A stretch of DNA of 64,000 nucleotides from Brevibacillus humidisoli (lineage in GTDB: Bacteria; Bacillota; Bacilli; Brevibacillales; Brevibacillaceae): positions 372,001-436,000 of the forward strand of contig NZ_CP087263.1 of NCBI RefSeq assembly GCF_020923435.1, read 5' to 3'. The notes below the pieces were generated by a model, which saw nothing but the letters and a program-made list of their open reading frames with translations, did no database searches and had not been told where the DNA came from. Shown here in pieces: positions 53,120 to 60,899 of the stretch. A program made the position numbers and the translations under genes. How positions within the stretch are numbered: the first letter of the stretch is position 1; each line of letters starts with the position of its first letter.

Positions 53120-53511
53120 CGTCCACGCGGCTGCTCCTTTCCATGGTGTGATTCTGATCGGGCTGTTTGCCAAACCGATCCCAGAAGGGCTTCCTCTATA
53201 CTGTACCCTGCTTCCATCTCTGGGGCCCTTCTGTTTTACCGACGTCAAACCTGGCACTTACTACTTGATGGCTACGTCGGTTCCGTGGGGAATGCAGGCC
53301 GTCGACATCCTGCTGCCGCACAAAACCTTGCGCACTCGTTCGAAGGAGCCGATCATCGTCGAGCCCTACGCCTCTGTCCCGCCTCGACAGGTGATGCTCT
53401 ATCCTCCGCGTATCGATGATCCGCCAATCCTGATCTCTCTTCCTTTGCTGATGCATAGATTTCTCAGTCGAGTGATGCAAAGTAGTGTACGTTAGGTGTG
53501 ACAAAAGGGAA
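53120..53511 (+). pseudogene. Direct repeat copy 2: araC 3' fragment
   Basis: Copy of 51315-51706. It codes in frame for the last about 125 residues of the AraC protein but has no HTH region, start codon or ribosome site of its own. Confidence 0.9.
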
Positions 53512-53647
53512 TAGTTGGACGGAAGGTGGTTGCGTTAACAAAAAAGGATATTAAGAGCAGACCGGGTGTGTAGGCTTGATTCTTCATTTTCACCGCGAGG
53601 ATATGTCATATAATATAACACAAAAATAGGATAATTATTATTTTTGC

Positions 53648-53678
53648 TTGACTACACTTGTCTTTGTGTTAGTATAAT
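53648..53678 (+). promoter_or_regulatory. Candidate sigma-A promoter
   Basis: TTGACT (53648-53653) and TATAAT (53673-53678) separated by 19 bases, a slightly long spacer. It leads into a very short terminated transcript. Confidence 0.5.
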
Positions 53679-53683
53679 TAACA

Positions 53684-53743
53684 TATGAGGTTTCTCTCCA
53701 CTCCTATCCTGTATTTGCTCCTCTCAGAGAGGGGCCTTTTTTT
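53684..53743 (+). ncRNA. Possible short transcript (small RNA or leader) of about 60 nt
   Basis: The region between the candidate promoter and a terminator (GCTCCTC/GAGGGGC stem, 53717-53735, T7 tail 53737-53743). An open frame starts at ATG 53685 but has no ribosome site and runs through the terminator. Could be a stand-alone small RNA or an attenuated leader. The rest of 53512-53979 shows no gene. Confidence 0.35.
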
Positions 53744-53979
53744 GTTATCAGAAAGAAAATTTCTTATCGGTGAAAGCATAAGTGACACTAAGGCTTTGCT
53801 TGCTCAGAGGCATGGAAAAACCAAGTTTTCTAATATTGATGATGAGAGAGGGATCAGCGGCAGTTGAAAATACCGAACAAATGTTCTATATTAGAGAGGA
53901 GACACATAGTAAAACTTGATCACGAAATGAGACGTACGGACGTTCTTGCGTCATCGCAAAGCGATAGGAGGATGCATTG

Positions 53980-54183
53980 ATGTTGCAGATTGAACAGGTC
54001 AGGAAAAAAATCGAAAACCTGGGCGAAACAGATGCCAAAAGCTTGTTGATGATCATTTATGCAAGACTTGACACGGCCATAAACGGAACCGGGGGCATCC
54101 AAGTTGTTGAGAAGACGATGCATGACTTGTTTGAGATGTATAAACGCCTGCCGGACAAACAGCATCAAGGAAAGCAAAGCTGA
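53980..54183 (+). CDS. Small hypothetical protein
   Basis: 67 aa. AGGAGG (53967-53972) is 7 bases before ATG 53980; TTG 53977 is in frame. Helical, charged, with EQVRKKIENLGETDAKSLLM; no known domain. Followed by a clean terminator, so it is a monocistronic unit. Confidence 0.6.
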   Translation: MLQIEQVRKKIENLGETDAKSLLMIIYARLDTAINGTGGIQVVEKTMHDLFEMYKRLPDKQHQGKQS

Positions 54184-54211
54184 CGTAACCGGCAGTTGAA
54201 TCAAACATACG

Positions 54212-54243
54212 AAAAGAGACCTTCCCGGCTGAAGGTCTCTTTT
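54212..54243 (+). terminator. Terminator
   Basis: AAAGAGACCTTC/GAAGGTCTCTTT stem, 6-nt loop, T tail; works on both strands. Confidence 0.82.
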
Positions 54244-54275
54244 CATGAAGTACGTTCAACGCCCAAACATGGTGG

Positions 54276-54491
54276 CTAATCATTGCGGATGACGAGGTAT
54301 ACAATCAATCCTGCAATCGGAAAGATCAGAGTGCCGACGAGGACAATCAGTGCGTACTCCTTGCTGTTCCCGCGACGTCGCGCATCACGGTAGGCCCATA
54401 TGCTGGTAATGATGTTTAGCAGATACAAGAAAAGGATGATCAAAAGCGGAATTAGGGCAAATCCAAAAGGGACCATAAAATCTATCATCAT
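54276..54491 (-). CDS. Small two-helix membrane protein (PLDc_N-like)
   Basis: 71 aa, minus strand, CAGGAGGGTGT upstream of ATG 54491. Two helices (about 9-33 and 46-67) flank WAYRDARRRGNSKEYAL; the second ends in PIAGLIVYLVIRND, the PLDc_N pattern (PF13396 type). Function unknown; close behind the ABC operon but probably separate. Confidence 0.6.
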   Translation of the reverse strand: MMIDFMVPFGFALIPLLIILFLYLLNIITSIWAYRDARRRGNSKEYALIVLVGTLIFPIAGLIVYLVIRND

Positions 54492-54560
54492 ACACCCTCC
54501 TGACTACGGCTCTTTCATTATCATACGTTTAAACCGGGCTAGAGTTTCAATGCAACGTTT

Positions 54561-55505
54561 TTATTCCGCTTGTTGTATGGCATAGGGTGATTTGTGCCAG
54601 GTGAATACGATCAAGATGCTGGAGATGATCACAAAACCGGAGATGGCGAGCAGATAAGCAGTGATCGGTTGATTGAGATAGTAGCCGTAAATCGCTTGCA
54701 GCAGCCAGTAGAAAGGATTAAACAAGGCAATCGTGTGCATGATGCCGCCCAAGAGCAGTCCCAGCAGAGGCAGGAGAATGATCACGACCGTGATAACCGG
54801 CTTCAACAGAGCGATCGCCTGCGCTTGATTTGTGGCATAGTAAGCCGTACATAGTCCGAGCAGCAGACACAGGGGGACCCCAACGAGCAGCAGGAGGGCG
54901 GCATCCCCCACCCGCAGCGGTCCGCCCAAGATGAGCAGACTAAATAGAAACCCTGAGATCGCCAGCAAACTGACGATGGCCATCTTCGCTGCCAGCGGCA
55001 CGATTTGCGGGACGGGTTGGGTTTTCAGCAGATCGATCGTCTGATACTCTCGTTCCTCGACCAGTTTGAACAAGAGGATGCCGCCAGCCAGAAATGAACT
55101 GTACAGGGCAAAAGCGAAAAATGGGACGGCTCTGGTTTGCCTGGCCTCTTCCGTTGCCGGGTGCAGCTTCCCTTGGACTAATGCTTTGGCCTGCTCCACC
55201 GCTTCTTTCCCTTCCCGACCGTCGATGACCAATTGTTTGTTCGGCAGTACCCCTATGGCAGTATCGATGTCGCTCACTCTCGCGCGCAGCGATTCAGCCG
55301 TAGCTGCAACCTCCACGCTTACTTGTTCCGGAAAGTTCACAACCGGTGCTTGCCCGGCGAGCACGACGATTTTGGGATAAGGTGAATAGGCTGTAGTGAG
55401 CGCCAGTGTTGCCCAGGAAAAGAGCAGGGGAAACAAAGCTATCATGACAATAAAGAAGTTGCGGACCGACAGATGCCATTCTTTTCTCAAATACGTGAGA
55501 AACAA
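54561..55505 (-). CDS. ABC-2 type exporter permease (second subunit)
   Basis: 314 aa from TTG 55505 (GAGGAGGG upstream on the minus strand). N-terminal helix about 17-37, a large extracytoplasmic loop (about 38-125), then five C-terminal helices, as in YhgE/Pip- or NatB-like ABC-2 permeases. Third gene of the operon with the ATPase and first permease. It starts 16 bases after the first permease gene ends. Confidence 0.78.
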   Translation of the reverse strand: MFLTYLRKEWHLSVRNFFIVMIALFPLLFSWATLALTTAYSPYPKIVVLAGQAPVVNFPEQVSVEVAATAESLRARVSDIDTAIGVLPNKQLVIDGREGKEAVEQAKALVQGKLHPATEEARQTRAVPFFAFALYSSFLAGGILLFKLVEEREYQTIDLLKTQPVPQIVPLAAKMAIVSLLAISGFLFSLLILGGPLRVGDAALLLLVGVPLCLLLGLCTAYYATNQAQAIALLKPVITVVIILLPLLGLLLGGIMHTIALFNPFYWLLQAIYGYYLNQPITAYLLAISGFVIISSILIVFTWHKSPYAIQQAE

Positions 55506-55520
55506 TATGATCCCTCCTCC

Positions 55521-56237
55521 TCACAACCGATACCCTTGACGGTAGGTGAGATGGTAAAACAAAGTCAGGCAGGTCAAATAGAAAACGACGGCAAACAGGC
55601 TGAGCTGCAGTAGTGGCAGCGGCGCCGCGATCCCAAGCGGCGGATCGAGCAGATCATAAAAGGGTTGGATCAGATACTCAAACGGATTAAACGGGATCGG
55701 CGGAATGTTCCAGGTTGGCAGGATCATACGCAGTAAAACAGCCAAGGCCAATACATTGACAAAGCTGCCGATCGTCAGAATCGCCGTCTGCTGTTTAAAG
55801 AGAGTGGTGATCGCCACGCCGAACCCGATCATCGTAAGCGAGATCAGGATTGTGAGGTGGACAAACCGGAAAACAACCCCGGGGTCATGGAGGCGCAACG
55901 CCATCAAACCAAAGGCAAACATGGTTGCGAGCAGAAGCAAGAGTGCGTGTTTGCCGATGAAATACTGAACGATGCTTCTGCTTGTGCGCATCACCTGAAT
56001 CATCTGTGTTTGCGCATCTTCTGCGATAGGGAGGGCTGTCAACCAGAAAATCATGTCCAGCATAATCGTGACGAGAAAGATGGCGATCCTTCCGTTCCAT
56101 TGCTCCATCCAATCGGTTTGACCGAAGATGATGGTAAGCAGGTTGAAGGCGGCAACCATTGTCGCGATATATCCAAAGATAAGGGAAGACAAGTTGTTTC
56201 TGAGGAGCCGCAGCAGCTCCATCCGCAGCATACTCAT
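55521..56237 (-). CDS. ABC-2 type exporter permease (first subunit)
   Basis: 238 aa from ATG 56237, overlapping the ATPase stop by ATGA; the longer open frame to 56498 lies inside the ATPase gene. Six hydrophobic segments, no large loop. Forms a heterodimeric membrane part with the next gene. Residues near the start (MELLRLLRNNLSSLIFGY) are typical of ABC-2 permeases. Confidence 0.8.
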   Translation of the reverse strand: MSMLRMELLRLLRNNLSSLIFGYIATMVAAFNLLTIIFGQTDWMEQWNGRIAIFLVTIMLDMIFWLTALPIAEDAQTQMIQVMRTSRSIVQYFIGKHALLLLLATMFAFGLMALRLHDPGVVFRFVHLTILISLTMIGFGVAITTLFKQQTAILTIGSFVNVLALAVLLRMILPTWNIPPIPFNPFEYLIQPFYDLLDPPLGIAAPLPLLQLSLFAVVFYLTCLTLFYHLTYRQGYRL

Positions 56238-57088
56238 TCCGATTCGCCTCCTCGCAAACCACGTCCGACGACCTTGATAAATATTTCCTCCAGTGTTGCC
56301 TCTTTGGAGCGGATGCTGCTCCACTTTTGCTCTGTCCAAATCTTGTTTAATCGATCCCAATCGCGGTAACGATCCAAACAAAGTTGTTCGCCTGCCAACT
56401 CCACGATGACCTGCTGCTGACCGTATTTCTTGCGGTAATGCTCGGGAGAGTCGATGTCCACGATCCGGCCGTTGTGAAAGAAAGCGATGCGATCGCAAAG
56501 GGTTTCCGCTTCATGCATGTCATGGGTCGTCAGAAACATGGTTGTACCCTCTTGGTTCAAGGAAAGCAGGACTTCCCGGACATAGGCGGCGATTTCCGGG
56601 TCCATCCCTGACGTCGGCTCATCCAAAAAGAGGATACGTGGTTTGGTCACGATCGCTCTGGCCAGGACCAGTCTGGTCTTCATTCCTTTGGAGTAGTCGG
56701 AGACTCGTTTATCCTTTGCGTCGTAGATGTCCATCGTTTTTAGGATCTGCTCGATTTCTGCTCTGCCTATGCCATAGAGCTTGGCATGAAAGTAGAGATT
56801 TTCAAAACCGGTCAACGTGGGGTACAGAACATCATTTTCAAAGGCAATGCCGATGTTTCGGAAGAAATGATGGTCCGCCTTGGCCATATCTTGACCCAAC
56901 AGAAATACGCTTTGGACCGGCGGGACCAAAAGTCGGGTCAGCAGCTTGATGGTTGTAGACTTGCCGGCTCCACTCGGCCCTAGAAACCCGAAAATTTCAC
57001 CTTCTGTCACGGAAAAACTGAGATGATCGACGGCGTTGGTTTTCCGATCATAGGAAAACGCAAGGTCATTTACCTGAATGGCGTCCAT
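56234..57088 (-). CDS. ABC transporter ATP-binding protein
   Basis: 284 aa from ATG 57088 (AGAAGGTGATC upstream). Walker A LGPSGAGKSTTIKLL (about 34-48), Q-loop region, signature VSDYSKGMKTRLVLARA, Walker B RILFLDEPTSGMD and switch His in FLTTHDMHEAETL. Powers export by the two ABC-2 permeases; substrate unknown, drugs or lipids are typical. Divergent from the TetR gene, which probably represses it. Confidence 0.92.
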   Translation of the reverse strand: MDAIQVNDLAFSYDRKTNAVDHLSFSVTEGEIFGFLGPSGAGKSTTIKLLTRLLVPPVQSVFLLGQDMAKADHHFFRNIGIAFENDVLYPTLTGFENLYFHAKLYGIGRAEIEQILKTMDIYDAKDKRVSDYSKGMKTRLVLARAIVTKPRILFLDEPTSGMDPEIAAYVREVLLSLNQEGTTMFLTTHDMHEAETLCDRIAFFHNGRIVDIDSPEHYRKKYGQQQVIVELAGEQLCLDRYRDWDRLNKIWTEQKWSSIRSKEATLEEIFIKVVGRGLRGGESE

Positions 57089-57116
57089 GTAACTGATCAC
57101 CTTCTTTTATAATTTT

Positions 57117-57142
57117 TGAAACGTAATATTATATTTGTTTCA
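57117..57142. promoter_or_regulatory. Candidate TetR operator in the divergent promoter region
   Basis: TGAAAC...GTTTCA inverted repeat with a 14-base AT-rich centre; a further TTTGTTTCA half-site lies near 57206-57214. The region between 57089 and 57230 is AT-rich and must hold both divergent promoters. Confidence 0.5.
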
Positions 57143-57230
57143 TTTCGTGAGTATATGGTATACTATGCAAAAGTAAAATGCAATATATAAAACAAAAAGA
57201 ATCATTTGTTTCAAAAAAGGGGCTGCGTAC

Positions 57231-57827
57231 ATGGATGGGTTCCAAGAGCGGACAGAAAAGAAAAAAACCGCTATTCTCATGGCGACGAAGCGATTATTGC
57301 GGCAGTATCCTCCCAACAAAGTGAGCATTCGGGACGTTGCAGAGGAGGCGGATGTTTCTGTCGTAACGATCTACAATCATTTCGGGAGCAAAGATCGCTT
57401 GATTTTGGAAATCGTGCGACAAGTAGTAGAGGAACAATTAGCATGTTTCGAGACCATTTTGCAGAGTGACGATCCCTTTCCAGAGAAATGGAAAGCGTTG
57501 CTTTTCAACAAGACAGAGACCCTAGCCGACTTTCATCCCGAGTTTGCCAACTTTATGATGCTGCAGCCTGACATTCGGGACTATCTGACTGCGGTCCATC
57601 AAGTGAGCAGCTCTGGGATGATTCAGCGGTTGATCGAACAAGGACAGAGAGCCGGTTACATCAATCCGGAGCTGAATGTCTCTTTGATCATGAGTGTTTT
57701 TGAACTGTTTCGCCAAGATCTTGCCTCGAAAGACAGCCTGCTGTTATCCACTGTCGATCTCTCACAAGATCATGAAAAAATTTTTGATATTTTGTTTTAC
57801 GGCATTTCTGGAAAACGAAACGATTGA
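57231..57827 (+). CDS. TetR-family repressor
   Basis: 198 aa. N-terminal HTH about 12-60: KTAILMATKRLLRQ, VSIRDVAEEADVSVVTIYNHFGSKDRLILE, the TetR signature. The C-terminal ligand domain is diverse. Divergent from the ABC-2 operon, so it likely controls that exporter and itself. ATG 57231 was chosen for lack of a better one; only a weak AAAAGGGG lies upstream. Confidence 0.88.
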   Translation: MDGFQERTEKKKTAILMATKRLLRQYPPNKVSIRDVAEEADVSVVTIYNHFGSKDRLILEIVRQVVEEQLACFETILQSDDPFPEKWKALLFNKTETLADFHPEFANFMMLQPDIRDYLTAVHQVSSSGMIQRLIEQGQRAGYINPELNVSLIMSVFELFRQDLASKDSLLLSTVDLSQDHEKIFDILFYGISGKRND

Positions 57828-57846
57828 GCATTGGCTGGTCAGCAAA

Positions 57847-57878
57847 AAAGGCTTCTCCGCGGAGAAGCCTTTCCCTTT
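57847..57878. terminator. Bidirectional terminator between tetR and the repeat protein gene
   Basis: Self-complementary AAAGGCTTCTCC-GC-side stem (57847-57872) flanked by A-rich and T-rich runs. Confidence 0.75.
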
Positions 57879-57895
57879 ACTCATCGAATGAAGCG

Positions 57896-59047
57896 TTACT
57901 GGATAAACCCTGCTTGGTAAGCTTGGGCGCCGCCGAAGGCTGCTTGACCAGCTCTGTTGGCTGCTTGAGCAGCATTGCTGGCGAATCCGCCCTCTTGAGC
58001 GATCTGCTGTCTCACCTGCTGCGGGTTGGTACCGGCAAATCCAGGTTGGAACACAGCTTGTGCTCCTCCACCAAAGGCAGCCTGGGAAGCTTGAGCGCCG
58101 CCAAAAGCAGCTTGAGGAGCTTGCGCGAAAGCGTTGCTGGCAAATCCGCCTTCGCGAGCGATGTCCTGTCTCACTTGCTGCGGATTGGTACCGGCAAAAC
58201 CAGGTTGGAACACAGCTTGTGCTCCTCCACCAAAGGCAGCCCGGGAAGCTTGAGCGCCGCCAAAAGCAGCTTGAGGAGCTTGCGCGAAAGCGTTGCTGGC
58301 AAATCCGCCTTCGCGAGCGATGTCCTGTCTCACTTGCTGTGGATTGGTACCGGCAAAACCAGGTTGGAACACAGCTTGTGCTCCTCCACCAAAGGCAGCC
58401 TGGGAAGCTTGAGCGCCGCCAAAAGCAGCTTGAGGAGCTTGCGCGAAAGCGTTGCTGGCAAATCCGCCTTCACGAGCGATGTCCTGTCTCACTTGCTGCG
58501 GATTGGTACCGGCAAAACCAGGTTGGAACACAGCTTGTGCTCCTCCACCAAAGGCAGCCTGGGAAGCTTGAGCGCCGCCAAAAGCAGCTTGAGGAGCTTG
58601 CGCGAAAGCGTTGCTGGCAAATCCGCCTTCACGAGCGATGTCCTGTCTCACTTGCTGCGGATTGGTACCGGCAAAACCAGGTTGGAACACAGCTTGTGCT
58701 CCTCCACCAAAGGCAGCCTGGGAAGCTTGAGCGCCGCCAAAAGCAGCTTGAGGAGCTTGCGCGAAAGCGTTGCTGGCAAATCCGCCTTCACGAGCGATGT
58801 CCTGTCTCACTTGCTGCGGATTGGTACCGGCAAAACCAGGTTGGAACACAGCTTGTGCTCCTCCACCAAAGGCAGCCTGGGAAGCTTGCGCCCCGCCAAA
58901 AGCGGCTTGAGGAGCTTGCGCGAAAGCGTTGCTGGCAAAGCCACCTTCTTGTGCGATGTCCTGTCTTACCTGTTGCGGGTTGGTACCGGCAAACCCAGGT
59001 TGAAATACGGCCTGAACTCCATTTGCTTGCTGATAGTTTGCAGACAT
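57896..59047 (-). CDS. Repeat protein resembling gamma-type small acid-soluble spore protein
   Basis: 383 aa from ATG 59047 (AGGAGGTGAG upstream on the minus strand). After MSANYQQANGVQA it consists of seven 53-aa repeats, each containing VFQPGFAGTNPQQVRQ, (D/Q)IA(R/Q)EGGFASNAF and two QAAFGG segments; the last ends differently. TNxQQVRxQ followed by FAS resembles gamma-SASP (SspE) repeats, which store amino acids for the germinating spore. No Cys, Trp, Leu or His; rich in Ala, Gln and Gly. Placement beside the cotJ operon supports a spore role. Gamma-SASPs are usually below 100 aa, so this is a greatly expanded version. Confidence 0.7.
   Translation of the reverse strand: MSANYQQANGVQAVFQPGFAGTNPQQVRQDIAQEGGFASNAFAQAPQAAFGGAQASQAAFGGGAQAVFQPGFAGTNPQQVRQDIAREGGFASNAFAQAPQAAFGGAQASQAAFGGGAQAVFQPGFAGTNPQQVRQDIAREGGFASNAFAQAPQAAFGGAQASQAAFGGGAQAVFQPGFAGTNPQQVRQDIAREGGFASNAFAQAPQAAFGGAQASQAAFGGGAQAVFQPGFAGTNPQQVRQDIAREGGFASNAFAQAPQAAFGGAQASRAAFGGGAQAVFQPGFAGTNPQQVRQDIAREGGFASNAFAQAPQAAFGGAQASQAAFGGGAQAVFQPGFAGTNPQQVRQQIAQEGGFASNAAQAANRAGQAAFGGAQAYQAGFIQ
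57935..59010 (-). repeat. Seven tandem 159-bp repeats inside the spore-protein gene
   Basis: Near-identical units recur every 159 bases (for example GGTACCGGCAAA at 58029, 58188, 58347 and onward). High DNA identity implies recent homogenisation or slippage, so copy number may vary between strains. Confidence 0.85.
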
Positions 59048-59206
59048 TTTCCTCACCTCCTACCGATTAAAATGGTCATTCCGCGATTCCCCTATACATC
59101 GCTTTTCATATTTTTTTCCGCTGTTTAGGGTAGTGAGCCGTATAGCAGACGCAAAACAAATTTTCGCAAAATAGGCGGTTATCCATTACCTAACATGGGT
59201 TCTTAT

Positions 59207-59215
59207 CATAGGCTA
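59207..59215 (+). promoter_or_regulatory. Possible mother-cell sigma -10 element for cotJ
   Basis: CATAGGCTA fits CATAnnnTA of sigma-E/K-type promoters, 45 bases before cotJA. No convincing -35 was identified. The rest of 59048-59206 shows nothing certain. Confidence 0.3.
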
Positions 59216-59259
59216 CATTGTGTCTGGTCAAAAACCCAATGGTTAGGAGGTTTCAAGTT

Positions 59260-59493
59260 TTGCACTCCCAAATCAGGATCTACTACCCTTATGTCAGTCC
59301 GTTTGATCCTTGCCCGCCGATGCGAGTCAAAACGTATGTCGTTCCGCCTCAGCTGTTCCTTGGCTTCCAACCGGAGAATCTGGCCCAGTATTCTCCACAT
59401 AAAGCATTGAGACGTGGAGTGTTATGGCCAGCCCTGTACAGTCCTTATGAAGGTCGAGGAGATCAAGAAGGATTGGAGGATTGCTATGAGTGA
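59260..59493 (+). CDS. cotJA: Spore coat-associated protein CotJA
   Basis: 77 aa from TTG 59260 (AGGAGG 59245-59250). Matches CotJA: PFDPCPPMRVKTYVVPPQLF, GFQPENLAQYSP and LWPALYSPYEGR. CotJA is needed to place CotJC in the inner coat of the spore. The 3' end overlaps cotJB by 8 bases. Confidence 0.9.
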   Translation: MHSQIRIYYPYVSPFDPCPPMRVKTYVVPPQLFLGFQPENLAQYSPHKALRRGVLWPALYSPYEGRGDQEGLEDCYE

Positions 59494-59755
59494 TACGCGA
59501 CAGGTTGACGAGAGGTATTATGAATTGCTGCACCAACTGCAGGCGCTTGATTTTGCCTTGGTAGAGCTCAATCTGTACCTCGACACCCACAATAAGGATG
59601 CGGATGCACTCCACCAGTACAACCAACTGGTGAAGCAGCGATGGCAGTTGGCCCATGAGTACGAGTCACGGTATGGTCCTCTGATGCACTTTGGACACAG
59701 CTACTCTGGATACCCCTGGCAGTGGGATGATCTACCCTGGCCATGGCAGGTTTAG
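59486..59755 (+). CDS. cotJB: Spore coat protein CotJB
   Basis: 89 aa from ATG 59486 (GGAGGA upstream); the longer frame to 59414 lies inside cotJA. Typical CotJB: YYELLHQLQALDFALVELNL, LYLDTHNKDADAL and a Trp/Pro/Tyr-rich tail (YPWQWDDLPWPWQV). Expected in the mother cell during sporulation. Confidence 0.9.
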   Translation: MSDTRQVDERYYELLHQLQALDFALVELNLYLDTHNKDADALHQYNQLVKQRWQLAHEYESRYGPLMHFGHSYSGYPWQWDDLPWPWQV

Positions 59756-59770
59756 TACAGGAGGATAATT

Positions 59771-60340
59771 ATGTGGATCTATGAGAAAAAACTGCAATAC
59801 CCGGTTCGCGTCAGCAAGTGTGATCCTCAAATGGCTAAATTTTTGATGGAGCAGTATGGAGGAGCCGACGGAGAGTTGGCAGCAGCCCTGCGCTATCTGA
59901 ATCAACGATACACCATCCCCAACAAAGTGATTGGCCTTCTTACTGATATCGGAACAGAGGAGTTTGCCCACTTGGAGATGATTGCGACCATGGTCTACAA
60001 GCTAACCAAAGACGCAACCCCCGAGCAATTGGAGGCCGCCGGCTTAGGAGCACACTATGCCAACCACGACAAGGCACTCTTTTACAATAACGCAGCAGGT
60101 GTACCTTGGACGGCAACCTACATTCAAGCAAAAGGAGATCCAATCGCTGACCTGTATGAAGACATCGCTGCTGAAGAGAAAGCTCGTGCAACCTATCAAT
60201 GGCTGATCGATATGACAGATGATCCTGATTTGAAAGACGGTCTCCGTTTCCTGCGAGAGAGAGAAGTTGTCCATTCACTACGGTTTCGGGAAGCTGTTGA
60301 GATCCTCAAGGAAGAACAGGACAGGAAAAAAGTATTCTAG
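59771..60340 (+). CDS. cotJC: CotJC manganese-catalase-like coat protein
   Basis: 189 aa, ATG 59771 behind AGGAGG. Manganese catalase four-helix fold with Glu/His ligands in ELAAALRYLNQRY, TEEFAHLEMIATMV and EDIAAEEKARATYQWL, plus EREVVHSLRFREA. CotJC is thought to protect the spore against peroxide. Completes the cotJABC operon. Confidence 0.93.
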   Translation: MWIYEKKLQYPVRVSKCDPQMAKFLMEQYGGADGELAAALRYLNQRYTIPNKVIGLLTDIGTEEFAHLEMIATMVYKLTKDATPEQLEAAGLGAHYANHDKALFYNNAAGVPWTATYIQAKGDPIADLYEDIAAEEKARATYQWLIDMTDDPDLKDGLRFLREREVVHSLRFREAVEILKEEQDRKKVF

Positions 60341-60473
60341 GTCTGTGTCGATGAGATGATGGATCACATGGGATTGCATGCAACAGAGGCAAGATGAACA
60401 TACTATGTCTGAACTGACCACAAGCGTGATCACAAGAGCTTTCACAGCGGAAAATAAACGTACGGAGGAGAAT

Positions 60474-60704
60474 ATGCGTCAGACCAACGTCGATCAACGA
60501 GCAGCAGAACGGATTGCAAGCGAGTCGTATGATCCATCCGACAACCAAAGCAAGAATCCCGTATCTCGTGGTCTTGCCACCACACATGAGCAGGTAGCTG
60601 ACGATTACATGGAGGGGACAAACGACGGACATATTGATCAGTATGCCGGGGAGGATAACGTGGAGATTCCTCGAAAAGGGTATCAAGGCATGTTTAAGTC
60701 ATAA
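60474..60704 (+). CDS. DUF4025 (YozQ-like) small protein
   Basis: 76 aa from ATG 60474 with CGGAGGAG upstream; longer frames to 60378 lack a ribosome site. RIASESYDPSDNQSKNP and RGLATTHEQVADDYMEGTNDG match the DUF4025 pattern of Bacillus YozQ. Function unknown; hydrophilic, acidic. Followed by a terminator. Confidence 0.68.
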   Translation: MRQTNVDQRAAERIASESYDPSDNQSKNPVSRGLATTHEQVADDYMEGTNDGHIDQYAGEDNVEIPRKGYQGMFKS

Positions 60705-60794
60705 CAGGGGTCCTGTATGCTCCACGTTGATGGTGCACCTCCCGTTTCTCGATCGGGGGATTTTAAGTTGCGAAAACAACGGTGCCATAAGAGG

Positions 60795-60828
60795 CAGCCA
60801 GCTTCTAAAAGAAGTGTGGCTGTTTTTT
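60795..60828 (+). terminator. Terminator of the cotJ/DUF4025 side
   Basis: CAGCCAGCTTC/GAAGxxTGGCTG stem with a 5-nt loop and T6 tail. Confidence 0.75.
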
Positions 60829-60845
60829 GTGTATGCAGGAGTGAC

Positions 60846-60892
60846 AAAAAAGCCACTCTCTCCCAAGTGTGATCTGTGTGGGGGAGAGTGGT
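60846..60892 (-). terminator. Terminator of ppk
   Basis: On the minus strand a CCACTCTCCCC-type stem with a loop of about 15 nt is followed by TTTTTT just after the ppk stop. Confidence 0.75.
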
Positions 60893-60899
60893 CATGCTT

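Noticed and set aside
53082-53495. Separate 137-aa gene
   Set aside because: It is the duplicated 3' end of the AraC gene, lacks an HTH and has no ribosome site.
57824-59128. Long + strand frames across the spore-protein gene (57824-59128 and 58060-59070)
   Set aside because: They are antisense shadows kept open by the repeat; no ribosome sites at their starts, and the minus-strand gene has one and a meaningful sequence.
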